Part shown: positions 22,159 to 34,009 of the stretch, one piece after another
Numbering within the stretch: the first letter of the stretch is position 1
Layout: the number at the start of each line of letters is the position of its first letter
NCBI GenBank assembly: GCA_021399435.1
Contig: JAJTUP010000018.1
Span: forward strand, 744,001 to 808,000
Reading direction: 5' to 3'
From: Diaporthe sp. PMI_573
Taxonomy: Eukaryota > Ascomycota > Sordariomycetes > Diaporthales > Diaporthaceae
Length of the DNA stretch: 64,000 nt
Program-made: the position numbers and the translations under genes
The notes under the pieces: model-generated
The model's database searches: none
What the model was told of the DNA's origin: nothing
The model's input: the letters and a program-made list of their open reading frames with translations, nothing else

Positions 22159-23956
22159 TGGTTGGATCAATTAGCACCAAGATTTCCTTTGCCTGGTCTT
22201 CCTTGATCGAAGTCCTTCGGATAATACAAACGCCCCACGATGGACCGGATTGTGGAATAATTCTATTATGGCAGCCATGGTTGTGACAATTGACCCTCAG
22301 GGAACCTCAATTGTCTCGAATCATTCTCATTACTGCCGCTGAATAGGCCCCACTGTGACACACCAACGCAATCGACGGTGCCAAATACGAAAGGATATGT
22401 TTATTCAAGTTGTTGCAAATGCATGCGATTCTTGATATCTCCAGTCTCTGAACTGGAATAGGGACAGAAATTGGCGTTCTATGCAATACATCATGCTCAC
22501 CCGGATGCTCGTAACAGTTTCACAGCAGAGCCAGTTAAATAGTATGTCTTGTGTTGGGGAAAGCGTACTAGTATTGCACATCTTGAGTAGTAGGAGCATG
22601 AGGCTTCCAAGCCAGGCCACAAACAGAGAGAACCCCCAAAAACAAGACAGTGCTCCCAATTCGTAGCTCTTGTACGGTAGACTCTAGTGGGTGATGGGCT
22701 TGATGAATCCTAAGATTCCGGGATGTTCTTTTCGAATCACATAGCCGAAACTTGGTGCTGGTATACATGCGCTGTGCAGAGTCGTTCGTCCGTCGCTGAA
22801 GGCCGTGCATATTGGAAACATTTGACACTTTGCCATCAGAGGACGGGCGAACACTCGCCGCGAGTGCGGGATATGTGTGTGCTCGTGCGACAGCGCTGTC
22901 ACATGAGCCTGTAGGTTAGCTGAGTGCCCCGAATGGCTGTTTGTACTGTTGCGTTTGGGGTCGTGGGACACCTGGGCATATGCACGTCATGACAAACATG
23001 GAGGCCGAGGCTCGTGCGGCTCCGTTTTGTGATACTGCACAAGCCTCAAAATCAAGCTTTGGGCTTGGCGAAGGCTAAGCAGGTTTATGGTGGACCGGTA
23101 AAGGGGGGGCTGGACTACAGGAATGCAACACAATGTCGGAGAGTACATCGGAGATGTGTGTTATGGTGACCGAGGTGGTGCGCATCCACAGGCCGAGTCG
23201 TCTTGTGACTATTATTGGAAGCGGGGCGGGAATATTCTTTCTGTCACCGAGATGGTAATGCAAACATCAGGTTGCCTAATGAGTTTGCTTGGTCTCTCAG
23301 CCTGCATGAGACCATGGCCCGTATTCCTTCTTGCGGAACGAGACACGGTCACAATCACAATCCGCGCAATTTCAATATAAGAGGCAACTAGATGTTTGCT
23401 TCGACGGCAGAGAAAACATGATCACTCGCGTCGTAATTCAGCCTCACGGCAGTCTGCGGTAGTTGACGTGGACTTGAACAGCCACCTCGAAGTCAATTCG
23501 CCCGACCTCTATCATTGGTGTTGCCACATGCTGTACTCGGCAAACACATTGGTTTTCCAAATGAAATTATCTACCTTGTCATTTTCTACTATTCCCTTCG
23601 TGTCTTATACCTCTCTGCTTCCTCCAAATATCCATGGCCTCCTACCAGTTTGAAGGACAAGAATCGGGATCCGCATTTCTGAGAAGTGATACACTTATCC
23701 TTGATTGATCGTTGGAACCGGGGCTCTCTCAGCTTACTACATCTTCCATCGCGGCCACAATTATCCCACCTGAGAAGATCGCCCATCGGACACTCCAAGT
23801 CACCGTGAGCAGAATACCAACCTTTTTGGACGTCTGGGTATGTATGGCCAAAGCATGGAGCTGACAGAAATACAGTCTCAGCGCCGATGCTAGCTGAATC
23901 CCCAGGTGGTCATCACATTCGACACGGAAGCCTAACGAGACTTCTTACTATCCAAC
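22159..23956. other. intergenic (1.8 kb), no supported gene
   Basis: Short minus-strand ORFs near 22405-22970 have hydrophobic patches but no ATG-led frame with a signal peptide or splice support. Nothing else is recognised. Confidence 0.4.
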
Positions 23957-24223
23957 ATGGCTGACGGGGGACCCGAGATGCCGATGCTCGACGCAAACAA
24001 TACAGATGCTACCAACAATTCCGGGCCGTCGAACTCGACACTTCCACACGAAATTCCTGATGGGTTCATCGAGAAAAAATACATAATCATGCTGGCTGGC
24101 GCGCTTGCTGGAACTGTCATTGTTGGTATCATTTTGTTTGTCTTATACCGGAAACGAGCGAAACGCAAGGAACGTGAAGCAGGCAATATCAGCATCGACA
24201 TATCGCGGCCGAAGCCGAAATGA
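23957..24223 (+). CDS. small single-pass membrane protein, 88 aa
   Basis: A single exon with a good start context (caacATGG). Residues 1-48 are polar and acidic with several Asn-x-Ser/Thr sites (NNTDATNNS, SNSTL). Residues 50-74 are a transmembrane helix (IIMLAGALAGTVIVGIILFVLY), followed by a strongly basic tail (RKRAKRKERE). The charge pattern predicts N-outside, C-inside. There is no signal peptide and no domain I recognise. It shares its layout, but not clear sequence identity, with the protein at 25169-25411. Function unknown. Confidence 0.6.
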   Translation: MADGGPEMPMLDANNTDATNNSGPSNSTLPHEIPDGFIEKKYIIMLAGALAGTVIVGIILFVLYRKRAKRKEREAGNISIDISRPKPK

Positions 24224-25168
24224 GAGCCTCGGTGATGAGGACGACGGCGCTGGGGGACTCTAAGAATGGTAGTTGTAGGTGAGGGAGCAAGGTCATCGCA
24301 TGTAGGGAGATAAGTTTAATGAGTAGATCACCATTGTCTTCCATCTTCTAATTCTAATGGGACTTTCCCAAGAGCGTCTGAATACAACCAATCTCGCACT
24401 CATCATTCCCTACGACTGCTCTGAATGTTGAACTCTGGCCTGACTTTGAGGAGGGTCAGCGTGTGTCAGGATACTGCACGCAACCCGAAAGCCCACGAAG
24501 AATAACTGTAAAATCTACTGGTCGACGATTGCTCTGAACGCCACGTTCGAGACTGACTTTGTGTTTGTTTGCTTTGTGTTTGTTGCACTCGGCACCGACG
24601 GAGCCCAGTCGTAGTACACGTGCGTGGAATGACAGAACTTCACGGCTACTCATCGGGTGCTAATCACGGATCTGCGAACCACTGCCACAATAATCAAACA
24701 GGGCGACCTGGAACACATCCACCACGCGTGGAAAGGTCACAGCCGGAAAGGCGGCTGGCTGGCTTCACTTTGTTGTGTGATATCTCCCAGGACCACGTCA
24801 TCAATCCAGTCCTACCAGGTCTATTTGTTGTGTTGGGAGCTGAGTGCGTACTTGTTATATTGTGTGCGCCGTTCTCTCCGTTCGAATTCCAGACATGCTA
24901 AGTTCTCGTCCCTGCGTCTACTCGTATTTGGATCTGACCAGCATACCCTATCATCATAGGCTCCCAAATCATCCCTCATGAAAGATTAGCCCGCTGTAGA
25001 TATTCTCGATCACCTGTCGATTCGAATTCAGAGTTTCCCTTCACTACCAGAACTTACCAACATCACAACTAGTATATATGGGTCCCCACATCATGCTTTC
25101 CTCAAGGTAGCCAGGCTAATATCTAAGAAGTTCGGACCTCAATACCGAAGGAGCTCAGTGGACACAAA
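24224..25168. other. intergenic, no gene seen
   Basis: About 0.95 kb between two small membrane protein genes. Only short shadow ORFs are present. Confidence 0.4.
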
Positions 25169-25411
25169 ATGATCAACTACATTCCTACAGCATTCTACGA
25201 CGAACTTGTTGCCAGGGACGAACCCTTGAGCTGTGATGGCCACGCCAACTGTGACGTCAACATTGGCAACGCAACTCGGAGCCAGTGGGACAAGTTCCCC
25301 CAAGGTGCGAAAGTGGGCATTATCGTTGGTGCCGCTATTGGAGCCACGCTTTTGATTTCAATTGTGACGTGTTGTGTCTGGCGATATTTGCGCAAACGAC
25401 GAAGCAGTTAG
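25169..25411 (+). CDS. small single-pass membrane protein, 80 aa
   Basis: A single exon led by acaaaATG. An ectodomain of about 47 residues contains two cysteines (LSCDG, NCDVN) and an Asn-x-Thr site. A helix of about 22 residues (VGIIVGAAIGATLLISIVTCC) and a short basic tail (WRYLRKRRSS) follow. The arrangement matches the protein at 23957-24223. The stop codon overlaps a gtacgc donor-like sequence, so a spliced longer form is possible but was not found. Function unknown. Confidence 0.55.
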   Translation: MINYIPTAFYDELVARDEPLSCDGHANCDVNIGNATRSQWDKFPQGAKVGIIVGAAIGATLLISIVTCCVWRYLRKRRSS

Positions 25412-25827
25412 GTACGCTTTCATTCTCTCCCTGGCTATCGAATCTCTTGTAGTGTTATGGTATGCTAACAACGTAATGGGCGTGCTTCAGTCTAATATGG
25501 GCCTCTCAATCTCCTTGGACACGTCTGGGTGTCCATGTGGCTACTTGCCAGTGAGTCTTGGGTGATAGCACGCACCCCTTTGAATGACGATGGATGAAAA
25601 CACGACCGGAGACAGGCAGAAATTTTGGAAAGAATCTCAATTTATCGTCGTTGGAATAGCCTTTGAACATCACCTTCGGGTCTGGAACTCGATTTCGGTG
25701 TGTCCCTTCTCAATAAAATCAGGTTTGGCATTCCTGTCGCTCGACCAGTGCAATCCGAATCGTGCAAGACGTCCACTGCAAAGAATCTTTCGTGTGTTGA
25801 ACGTCAATCGTTTTAGGAGCTTGTCTG
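25412..25827. other. convergent intergenic region
   Basis: Short 3' flanks of two convergent genes. No gene seen. Confidence 0.4.
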
Positions 25828-27338
25828 TCATACTATTTCCTGATCTGCTCTGACCCCCTCTTCACGAGGCTTGGCGAACTGATCTTGCATGGGTTTTCCG
25901 TTCATGAGGTTCTGTACATTGAGTCTCGCACTCCACACCAAATTCGGTGACTCTCCCACCTCCCTAATCCCATCACCGTCCTCCAAAGTTTCAATATCAG
26001 AACCCGCCGCCTTGCGCCCGCGCGGCTTGTGCTGGGAGAACAAAGGCGGATTCACACTCAAGCACCGCATATTGGCGCCCGGATACCCAGGCGGGCCGTT
26101 GACGTCGTCAGGGTTGTCCCACGGGGTATGATCACGGCAGAGGTGACTCATAGCGTTGTCCAGCTGCTCGATCAGTGTGCCGCCGACACTCAGCGCATGC
26201 AGCACTTTTCTTGCGCCGGCTTGCGAGAGTGCGTATGCCTGACTGCAGGTCGGGCCGCCGCTGAAGTGCACCCAGCGGGTACCGCGGTACTTGTCGCTCT
26301 TGTGTTCGAGACCGATCCAGGTCTCAGTAATATCCTTCGGGTCGCTCGGAAGTGTGTCGTCGTCGTGCAACGCGTAGTATGTGTATCGTGCCGAGGACAG
26401 GTTGTAGATCTCGTGGTGGCCTGGGATTCGCTCCGGGAAGGTCTCGCCGCAATGACCCAGCCACAGGATATCCCAGCCGTCTCCATACGGTGAGTTGATC
26501 TGATCCCATCTCCTGGTTCTAGGACTCAGCTTTGACACGAAGTCTTCTTCCGTGTGGGCTCTTTCCAGCAACAGTTGTGTTCCTTGCGAGATTGACTCGA
26601 GCTGTTCTTTCAAGCGGACATCCCAGTCCGCGTCGTCTTCCAGAATGAGGGCACTTGCTATATTCTCCTCGACCATGCTTCATGGGCGATGCGGTCAGTA
26701 AAGCCATCTCTCATCACTGCGGGCTTTAACACCTACGTTCGAATCACATTTATTTGGCTACGCCAGGACCCGATGCCGCCGTCTCGCCAACCATTTCTGT
26801 CTACACCCAAGGGAAGGGCCTTGTCCGGCACGTTGGACCCACGAATTGCACTCGTCCATGTGAGCTTGATGTCTGTCAGAGCAGAAACGAGTGACAACGC
26901 ATCGCGCTTGTCTGTCCTCTCTGGCAGGTTGATGACGAATATTTTCTGGAACCCAAGCGTCTCGTTATGGACTGGTTCGTCATTGGCTTCAACCGTTGAT
27001 TCGTTCTGGGATGAGACGGGGGCTTGCTGTTCGGACGGGATGCTGTTTGACTGTATGCTGAATGAGAAACCTTGCCTTGCTTTGCCCACTTGAGTTGTCT
27101 CCTCCTGATCAAGCGGAGCCGAAGAAAACGACCAAAGTAACACGGCTAAGGACACATAGGCAGCGATGCGTGCATATAAGTTGAACGGGGTCTTTGGCGC
27201 TGATTTCTGGCCATTTGGAGACTCCAGCTTCTTCTGGCCTGATTTTGTGGCTGCGGAGAAATGCTCCAAGAGACGGGTGTCACTGGCTGCAAACCAAGCC
27301 AAAAGCAGCCAGACCCACGCGGTCGGTAGTGCAAGCAT
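25828..27338 (-). CDS. glycosyltransferase family 25-like protein, 483 aa
   Basis: Exons 27338-26737 and 26677-25828 join across a 59-bp intron (gtaggt...atgaag). An N-terminal hydrophobic stretch (residues 3-17) and a second helix (residues 58-72) suggest a type II membrane protein of the secretory pathway. The catalytic region begins KIFVINLPERTDKRD (132-146), continues with GIGSWRSQINVIR and contains the EDDADWD motif (214-220), a DxD-type metal site typical of LPS/GT25-like transferases. A WLGHCGE segment and a QAYALSQAGARK segment agree with fungal members. It would transfer a sugar onto a glycan or protein in the Golgi; donor and acceptor are unknown. Confidence 0.92.
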
Positions 27339-28987
27339 CTTGCCGCACAGTGGTCAAGCATGGAACCGGATGACAATGTGTCAAGTTGAAGAAGAACGGA
27401 TTGTTCCAATGTTGATCTCAAGAATGGCCCGGGAGCTTCCAGAAGGGGTCCCACTGGACATTTAAATCTTTCACGTACAGCCCCGTGAGCATAGCAGAAA
27501 GGCGTTAGACAGAGAGTCCTTGCCAGGAACCCGTCTGTGCTCTCCAACCAGAAATTCAGATGCTTGGCATTTAGGTTGCACTTGGGGGCTCGACGGTTTC
27601 ACCTGTGCTCGCGACGTGAGCTTCTGCGGCATAATGAAACATCCAGGGGCCAGCGCAACGACTAACTCCGAAAAGCAAAGCACGCAGCTGAAATGCGCAT
27701 AACAAGAAAATGACAGAAGTGTAACTAGTGGCAGAGACTTACCAAGTAACCGGAACATGTATTTTGCAGTCTTGATTATGCAAGCTACGCTTACAATGGC
27801 CTGATTGCATACATCTTTGTAAAGGAGAAATCAAGACAGCGGGTATTGTAATATGGTACAGAGTCATCGTGATCGTAAACGTTACCATGTCTGCTTCAAG
27901 GGATCGAGTAAGTGTTGAAGGGGTCCCCATCGGACTTCTCCGAACCTGCCTCAACCATGGACACCATATACTTCTCGTCCCAACTTTGACTGGAGGTGCA
28001 CTACCAGTAAGTGGAGGTTGACTCGACATCAGCCTTTGTTGAACTACTGTGTCTAACCCTTACATTCAACCGAGTATGCTCGCCGTGCTTCTCGGGTTGA
28101 GTTGACCTTCATAAGCATACCTGAAGTGCGCCAATTGCGTATTGGTCATCCCAATAATACCATTGGAGTGTCAGCACAGCTTCAGAGCACTTAGAGGCGG
28201 GGGGAGGGGCGCTGCCACAGCTCTGAGGACCCTAAAACCAGGGCGGCCGAAACACCGAACTCAGCTGCGCATTGAGAGGCCGATTTGAAGATCCTTTGAT
28301 TAGTCCCTCCATATGAATTGATTATTGTGGTGCATACGGCTTGTTGAATATAGCTGTAAGACGACATCAGGCATGAACAGAAAACTTCAGCGGGCGAAAA
28401 GAGATGGAGCTGGAAGATTGGTTGGCCCGATGCCGAGCTCCCAATGAGAGCGAGGGCGAGCCTGCATACGCATCTGCTGTGGAATGGCTCATGATTTGTC
28501 GCCAAGCGAGGACAGAATCTGTCTTGTGTCACCGGAGTCGACATTGGAAGGCAGGGATCGTCGAACCTACAACAGGTTAGTATTCATTTGACTACCACAA
28601 TCTGCCTGAGGGGAAATACTGCCATAATCTGGGCCCTATGGATTGTTGAGAGGAATCTGACTGCTCATCACTGCAGAAAGCGATGCTGAAAGCCTTGAAT
28701 ATAAGAGGACTGGCTGTATCTCTCCTTGACAGCTCCCTTTTCTTCACACGACCACTTTCCTCGCTGCTTGATAACACAGAATCTTACACGGCAGAGGCTG
28801 TGAACACGAAGCCTCAAAGTACCTGCAAAGCAGCACCACCTTACCTCTCCATCTGCCTTGCCTTGCTCTTCATTCGTTCGCCCAAGGGTTCTTGCGATCG
28901 ACAAGCACCGTGGTCCAGCTACCAGGATTTCATCCTGTTTCTCAAATCGCGAAGTACCCAGTTTCGGTATCCATTGCTTGCTTCACG
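27339..28987. other. divergent intergenic region (1.65 kb), no supported gene
   Basis: It separates the minus-strand glycosyltransferase from the plus-strand ankyrin gene and so holds both promoters. Short ORFs here lack any recognisable feature. Confidence 0.45.
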
Positions 28988-31900
28988 ATGCCAGCATTGT
29001 CTGCCACCCAGCCACGGCTGAAGGAACACGAGCAGTGGCTTATTGGCCTCCGTCAAGATCCGCACATGACTCTTGCAAAGATTCGGACCGAGTTGGAGAA
29101 TCAAAAGGGTGTAAAGGCAACGTATGTCCTCTGTCAACTTCTCTATTTGCCGTTGCTTATACATGTACCGTAGTCCGCATCAATTGGAGACATACTTTCG
29201 ACAGTTGGGGCAGCGCAAGAATCTCTCACGGCACGACTGGATAGCAGTGTTCCGGGCTCTGGACTCCCAGAATGCATTCGGTCGTCGCTTCGATCTCTAT
29301 CTCAGCGGGAAGTTGATCACAGAGCAGGATTTACAGAAGAAACGAAAGAATGCCAAACCGGCTCAGCCGCTGGTCGAATGCATTGTTCATGCTGGTGAGT
29401 GAATTGCATCCTGACTGTCACTGAACAAATAATTAACGATGCCTGCAATAGATCGACTGCTCACTCAACTTCCTGATGGAGTCACTGTGAAAAGGCGCTC
29501 GCGAACAGGGTCGCCATGTAGAAACCAGCAACGCAGTATCACATCGCAGCCTATATCGAACGAGATTTCCGATGTGAACCTGGATTGGGAGGCTATGCTG
29601 CTGGAGGACATTCTGGCTGACATCGGCCCCGTACCTGGGCAAGATGTTATTATGCACGACAGAGCCATGAGATCCAGCTCTATTGGGCCCCGATCTGTAA
29701 TTACAAGCAGCGCAAACCAATCAAACCTTCAGATCTCTGCGGCTAACGCGGGAGCACTTCCTGCCGGCGAACCAAGCTATGAGCCGGTTGATCTCGAAGT
29801 GGACTTTGGCAATACATTCTCAACCCCTGGCTCGAGTTTCTGGGACAGTTGGAATGGACGACTTTCCCCTGGGGTTTTCCCGCCAAGTCTACAGTCTACA
29901 GGTATGTTTGTCATTTGTTGAGATGAATATTCTATTGGATTCGGACGTACGATGAAGCATCGATCCAACTGCTTACCTTTCCGAATAGATACAGCTAGCC
30001 AACTTGACTTTCCAGTCGCTAGGTTGTACCACCCGAGTCCGACAAACATCACCCATTACCATCACAATAATGATCTCAATCTAATCGAATCTCCTCGCCT
30101 ACTTGTAGGAGCTACCGATTCGGTGATTCTACGAGGTGAAAGACATTCGTCAAATGATGTACTACTAACCGCCGAAGAAGTCCTTGAAAACCTACCGTCC
30201 CTGGTGCTCATCGATCATGCCGACGGAGATTTCTGCCGACCATTCGATATCGTTAGTGGACCAGGAGTGTTCACAGACCGATTCGTTCAGCTGTTCCTCT
30301 TTTCCATCGTCAACAATTTTGCGAGCCTTGAAGGCAAGCCTGCCAAATTCATCATCAAGTTCATCAATCAGCACGAGCCTGTACGGTCCGGAATATTACG
30401 CAATCTCAGGAATGGAGCTTCGACAATTTACTCGCGAGCCCTGGCGGAAAAGCTACTGGAGGCCGCGATCAAAGCAGGTGATGCAGGAACCGTCCACGAC
30501 CTCCTGGCGTTGCAAATTGTCGAGCCAGATGACATCGTCTGTGTCGACTGGAAGCTCCACCAGGGTGAACGTCGCATGACGGCCATTGAACAGGCATCAA
30601 CACTGCGCCAATTAGACATTGTGGGGGTGCTGTTACATTTTGGTGCTGACGTCAACAAAACCTACAACGATCCGGAGTCTGACCATGAGAAAGGAGCTCT
30701 CGAATGTGCAATTGGCTTATGGGGCGAATTTCGCCCGATTGATATTCACCTTGTGAATTTGCTCCTCAACAATGGCGCCATTGTAAGAGGTGGGCTTATG
30801 GACGCTGCAATATGCTGGGGAGACACAGCACTGGTAGAGAAACTCATGTCAAAGATTTCTCCATCAGAGCACGAGGATTGCTTCTATACACTACTTACCG
30901 ATGCGGCCGAGCACCTCAGGAACGACATAGGCTACAAATTCATCCGACAAATTATGCAGGCATGCTGGGACACACACAACAATAAGTGTATCCGTACCGA
31001 TCAGAGCCTCCTAGTCAATGCGATGTTCAACGCAGCAAGGAGGAACAACATTGATCTTATCAAGTTATTATTCCCTCACGCAGGCCAACAGGGGTTAGAT
31101 TCGGCGCTCACAGCGGCAGCACAATTTGGAAGCCACAGCCTAGTAAGCTGGCTCATTGCGCATGGTGCACGTGTAAATGGGCCAGAGTACGTCCATGATA
31201 CATGCATTACTACACCTTTGGCAGAAGCCATTCGACGTGACGACGCTCCTCTGGTGGCCTTGCTTGCAAAAAAAGGTGCTTGGGATCAAATTGGGAAACC
31301 TAGCCGCCTGAAGGCGGTGATGCGCGCTGTCGCCGAGTCCGGAAACTTGGCCTATCTCCTCAAGGTTCTACAGTTAGTCCCTAATCCAACCCCAGAAGCA
31401 CTCAGCCACGCCCTGATCCCCGCTATGAAGGCACGACATGAAGAAGTTGCTTTGAAACTGCTCGAGGCTGGTGCCGACACAAAAGCCCAGGGGTCCGCGC
31501 TCTTTGAGGCCTTGCGAATCCAGAGCCAATCTCTCACCTGGGCAATCCTGGAGTCCGACCTGGGAATTGAAGACACAATGGATGAGGAGGTTCTGGACAC
31601 AGCAATTAAATGGGGCGATCTAAAAATTGTCGAAGCGCTTTTCTTCATGGGCGCCGGTGTCAATAACTATTCGGGTCCACCCCCTCTTTCGATCGCCATA
31701 AAAGCCGGCAATAGACCACTTATTGATCTTATGATCAATCAAGGTGCTGACCTGAATATCAATCATGCGTGGCAGCGATCTCGAACGCTTGAATCATATT
31801 CCTTTGCCGATTATGATTCTCAGAGGTACTCATCTCCCCTGGCTGCTGCCGCCCTGGTTCGAGACCCGGGAACAGTCAACTATCTACTCGATCATGGAGC

Positions 31901-32825
31901 AGATCCAGCAGACGAAAAAGCTTTTTTAAACGCCATCGCTCACGATCGGACATCGCTGAATCATATCCTCCAAAGCTTTGGCCAACGATATCCGCAAGGG
32001 CGTGCAGGATTCGGCGGCGTGGTCTTGCTTTATGGGCTACAGAAACATGACGAGGAGGCCTTGAATTTGTGCTTAAGAGCAGGCTTCGACGTAAACAGCA
32101 TGGCTCGTGACCAAGAGTACGGGAGAACGACCCCACTTGGACTCGCCATCAAGAAATACCAAAGTTGTCTCGAGTGGATCTCCAAGTTTCTCGATGCTGG
32201 AGGCAACGCCAATCTGCTCGCGAGCGTGAAGGAAGAGCCCGGGCCAAACTTGTGGAAAGACATCACTATCAGACAAACGGCATTCCTGGATGCCATAGAG
32301 ACGAGGAACCTGGCGCTGGTGGAGCTGCTCATTTCTAAGGGGGCGGACGTCCAAAAAGAAGCAAGGTTGGGACTGAAGCGGACGCCTTTGCAGAAGGCCT
32401 GCGAGGTCGGAAGTCATACTATTGTAAACCTCCTCCTCGCCCACAACGCCGACGTGAACGAAGCTCCGGCAGCTCGCGGGGGCGCGACTGCCCTTCAGCT
32501 TGCTGCCAAAGCGGGCTCAACGAGGATTGCAAAGACGCTGCTGGATCTTGGCGCCAAAGTAGATGCCCCAGGCGTGCGGATTCGGGGACGCTCTGCCATG
32601 GAGTTCGCCGCAGAGTATGGTCGGCTTGATATGATTTCATTCCTGTTCAATGCCGCGGGTGGGAGACTTACTCCTGACCAGTATACAAGAGCCGTTGCGC
32701 TGGCACAGGAGAATGGTCATCTGGCTTGTGCTGACCTACTCACGGAGCTTTTAACCAGGAGCCAAGTTTTCTTAGATGCCAGCAGGATAGCAGACGATGG
32801 CGGAAGAGCCAATGTAGTTGGTTGA
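28988..32825 (+). CDS. Clr5 domain and ankyrin repeat protein, 1213 aa
   Basis: Four exons (28988-29121, 29174-29394, 29452-29901, 29989-32825) join in frame across introns of 52, 57 and 87 bp. Residues about 10-62 form a Clr5 domain (RLKEHEQWLIGLRQD through HQLETYFRQLGQRKN), split by intron 1. A polar region of about 230 residues follows, and then an all-helical part. From about residue 450 onward there are many ankyrin-type units (for example DIVGVLLHFGADVN, ALVELLISKGADVQK, HTIVNLLLAHNADVNEA), irregular in the middle and clearest at the C-terminus. Fungi often carry large families of such proteins. A protein-binding role, possibly nuclear, is inferred; no enzyme domain is seen. Confidence 0.92.
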
Positions 32826-33792
32826 GGTTTAGGAAGACAGACACATGAGGCAGGCATAGATTCCGTATACCCTGACGGAAGATTTCTTAGACTCTGTCAT
32901 TCTACTAAGTACACCTCAAGTATTTGTCATGCTGTTCTCTTCTGATTTCTAATCCTCCATAAAGCGAGGACACGTAATTAACCATCGCTAGATGTGACCG
33001 CTAGACTTCCAGCTACCAGAATACAACATCTGTTTTCGAAGTGGGGATCCTCATTGTAACGAAAGTCAAAGAAATGGCTCCGAGTAGCGTTACCGACATT
33101 TCTCGACAGGATGATCGATCGTAAGGGGCATGGTTCATCCCAACTCCGTGGGAGGGGAATGTCCTCTGTCAAGTAGCCGCCACCTGGTGCTGGATACCGT
33201 CACTGTTTGAACTCAACACAGCGACTATCATCAAGCTAGGGAGCAGGACAGCACAGCACAGGACAAGGTGGGCCATGGGGCCAAGACCCTACGTGGTCTT
33301 CAGCTGTCAAGTCGTCTCCATGGTCACAGTATCAATGTGATGAATCAGAGCCGTCGTGACCCCGCCCTTCGGTACGGCCTCACGGCTTCTGTAGTCGCAC
33401 AGAGATTACAGCGGTGTGGAGGCATCACTGAATCGTGCGTGTCCTGGGCCAGATGAGAAGCAGTCAAGCTGTACTCGGCTCCACAATATTCAAAATATGG
33501 TGGTATTATTTCAGTATTGTACGTCACCGACAGTGTTATTGGGAGGGAGTTTATGTAAGACATATATTCCATTCACGTCAGCTGGTAACGTGCGCGGCGC
33601 GGTATTTGTAAGTCATTAATAAACAATTCAAGTTCCTTTCCACCTTATGGTGTTCAGATATCGGTGAGGCAGCGTTGCGATACGGGATTACGGAGGCAAT
33701 GCACGCACCTACAAGAGGGGAACATTAATTATGCCAAGCGACCGCCAATGCATGCCCATATCTCTAACATGGTCACATCGGCAGATAGTGGG
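32826..33792. other. intergenic, no gene seen
   Basis: About 1 kb with short ORFs only. It leads into the repeated promoter region of the amidohydrolase gene. Confidence 0.45.
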
Positions 33793-33910
33793 TCACTAAA
33801 CCCATTTAGGGAAGTCTTTGCGCGTAGATCACCACGGTAGGCGTATCTAGGACAGTGTTCGCGCTGTTCTCACAAATTAGACCTATTTAGGGCAACGCTT
33901 GCGCTTCCAA
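33793..33910 (+). promoter_or_regulatory. three imperfect ~40-bp direct repeats upstream of the amidohydrolase gene
   Basis: Units begin with TCAC at 33793, 33829 and 33870 (36-41 bp long). Each holds a TTTAGG/TCTAGG core and, about 12 bp later, a TTTGCGC, TTCGCGC or TTGCGC block. The helically similar spacing and retention of the two blocks suggest repeated binding sites. Confidence 0.5.
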
Positions 33911-33939
33911 TCATGCCAAGGTCATGATCCCAAAAAGTG

Positions 33940-33947
33940 TATATATG
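33940..33947 (+). promoter_or_regulatory. TATA box candidate for the amidohydrolase gene
   Basis: TATATATG lies 70 bp before the ATG at 34010 and only 40 bp before the ATG at 33980. That spacing makes 34010 the more likely start. Confidence 0.4.
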
Positions 33948-34009
33948 AACCGCATTACTCACGCCCTCAGCGTTTGAATATGTTTAATGCGAATAAGCAT
34001 AATCATCTA

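Noticed and set aside
22405..22971. Minus-strand hydrophobic ORFs as a further small membrane protein
   Set aside because: The hydrophobic frame starts at a non-ATG codon and its helix is followed by no clear stop-transfer charge pattern.
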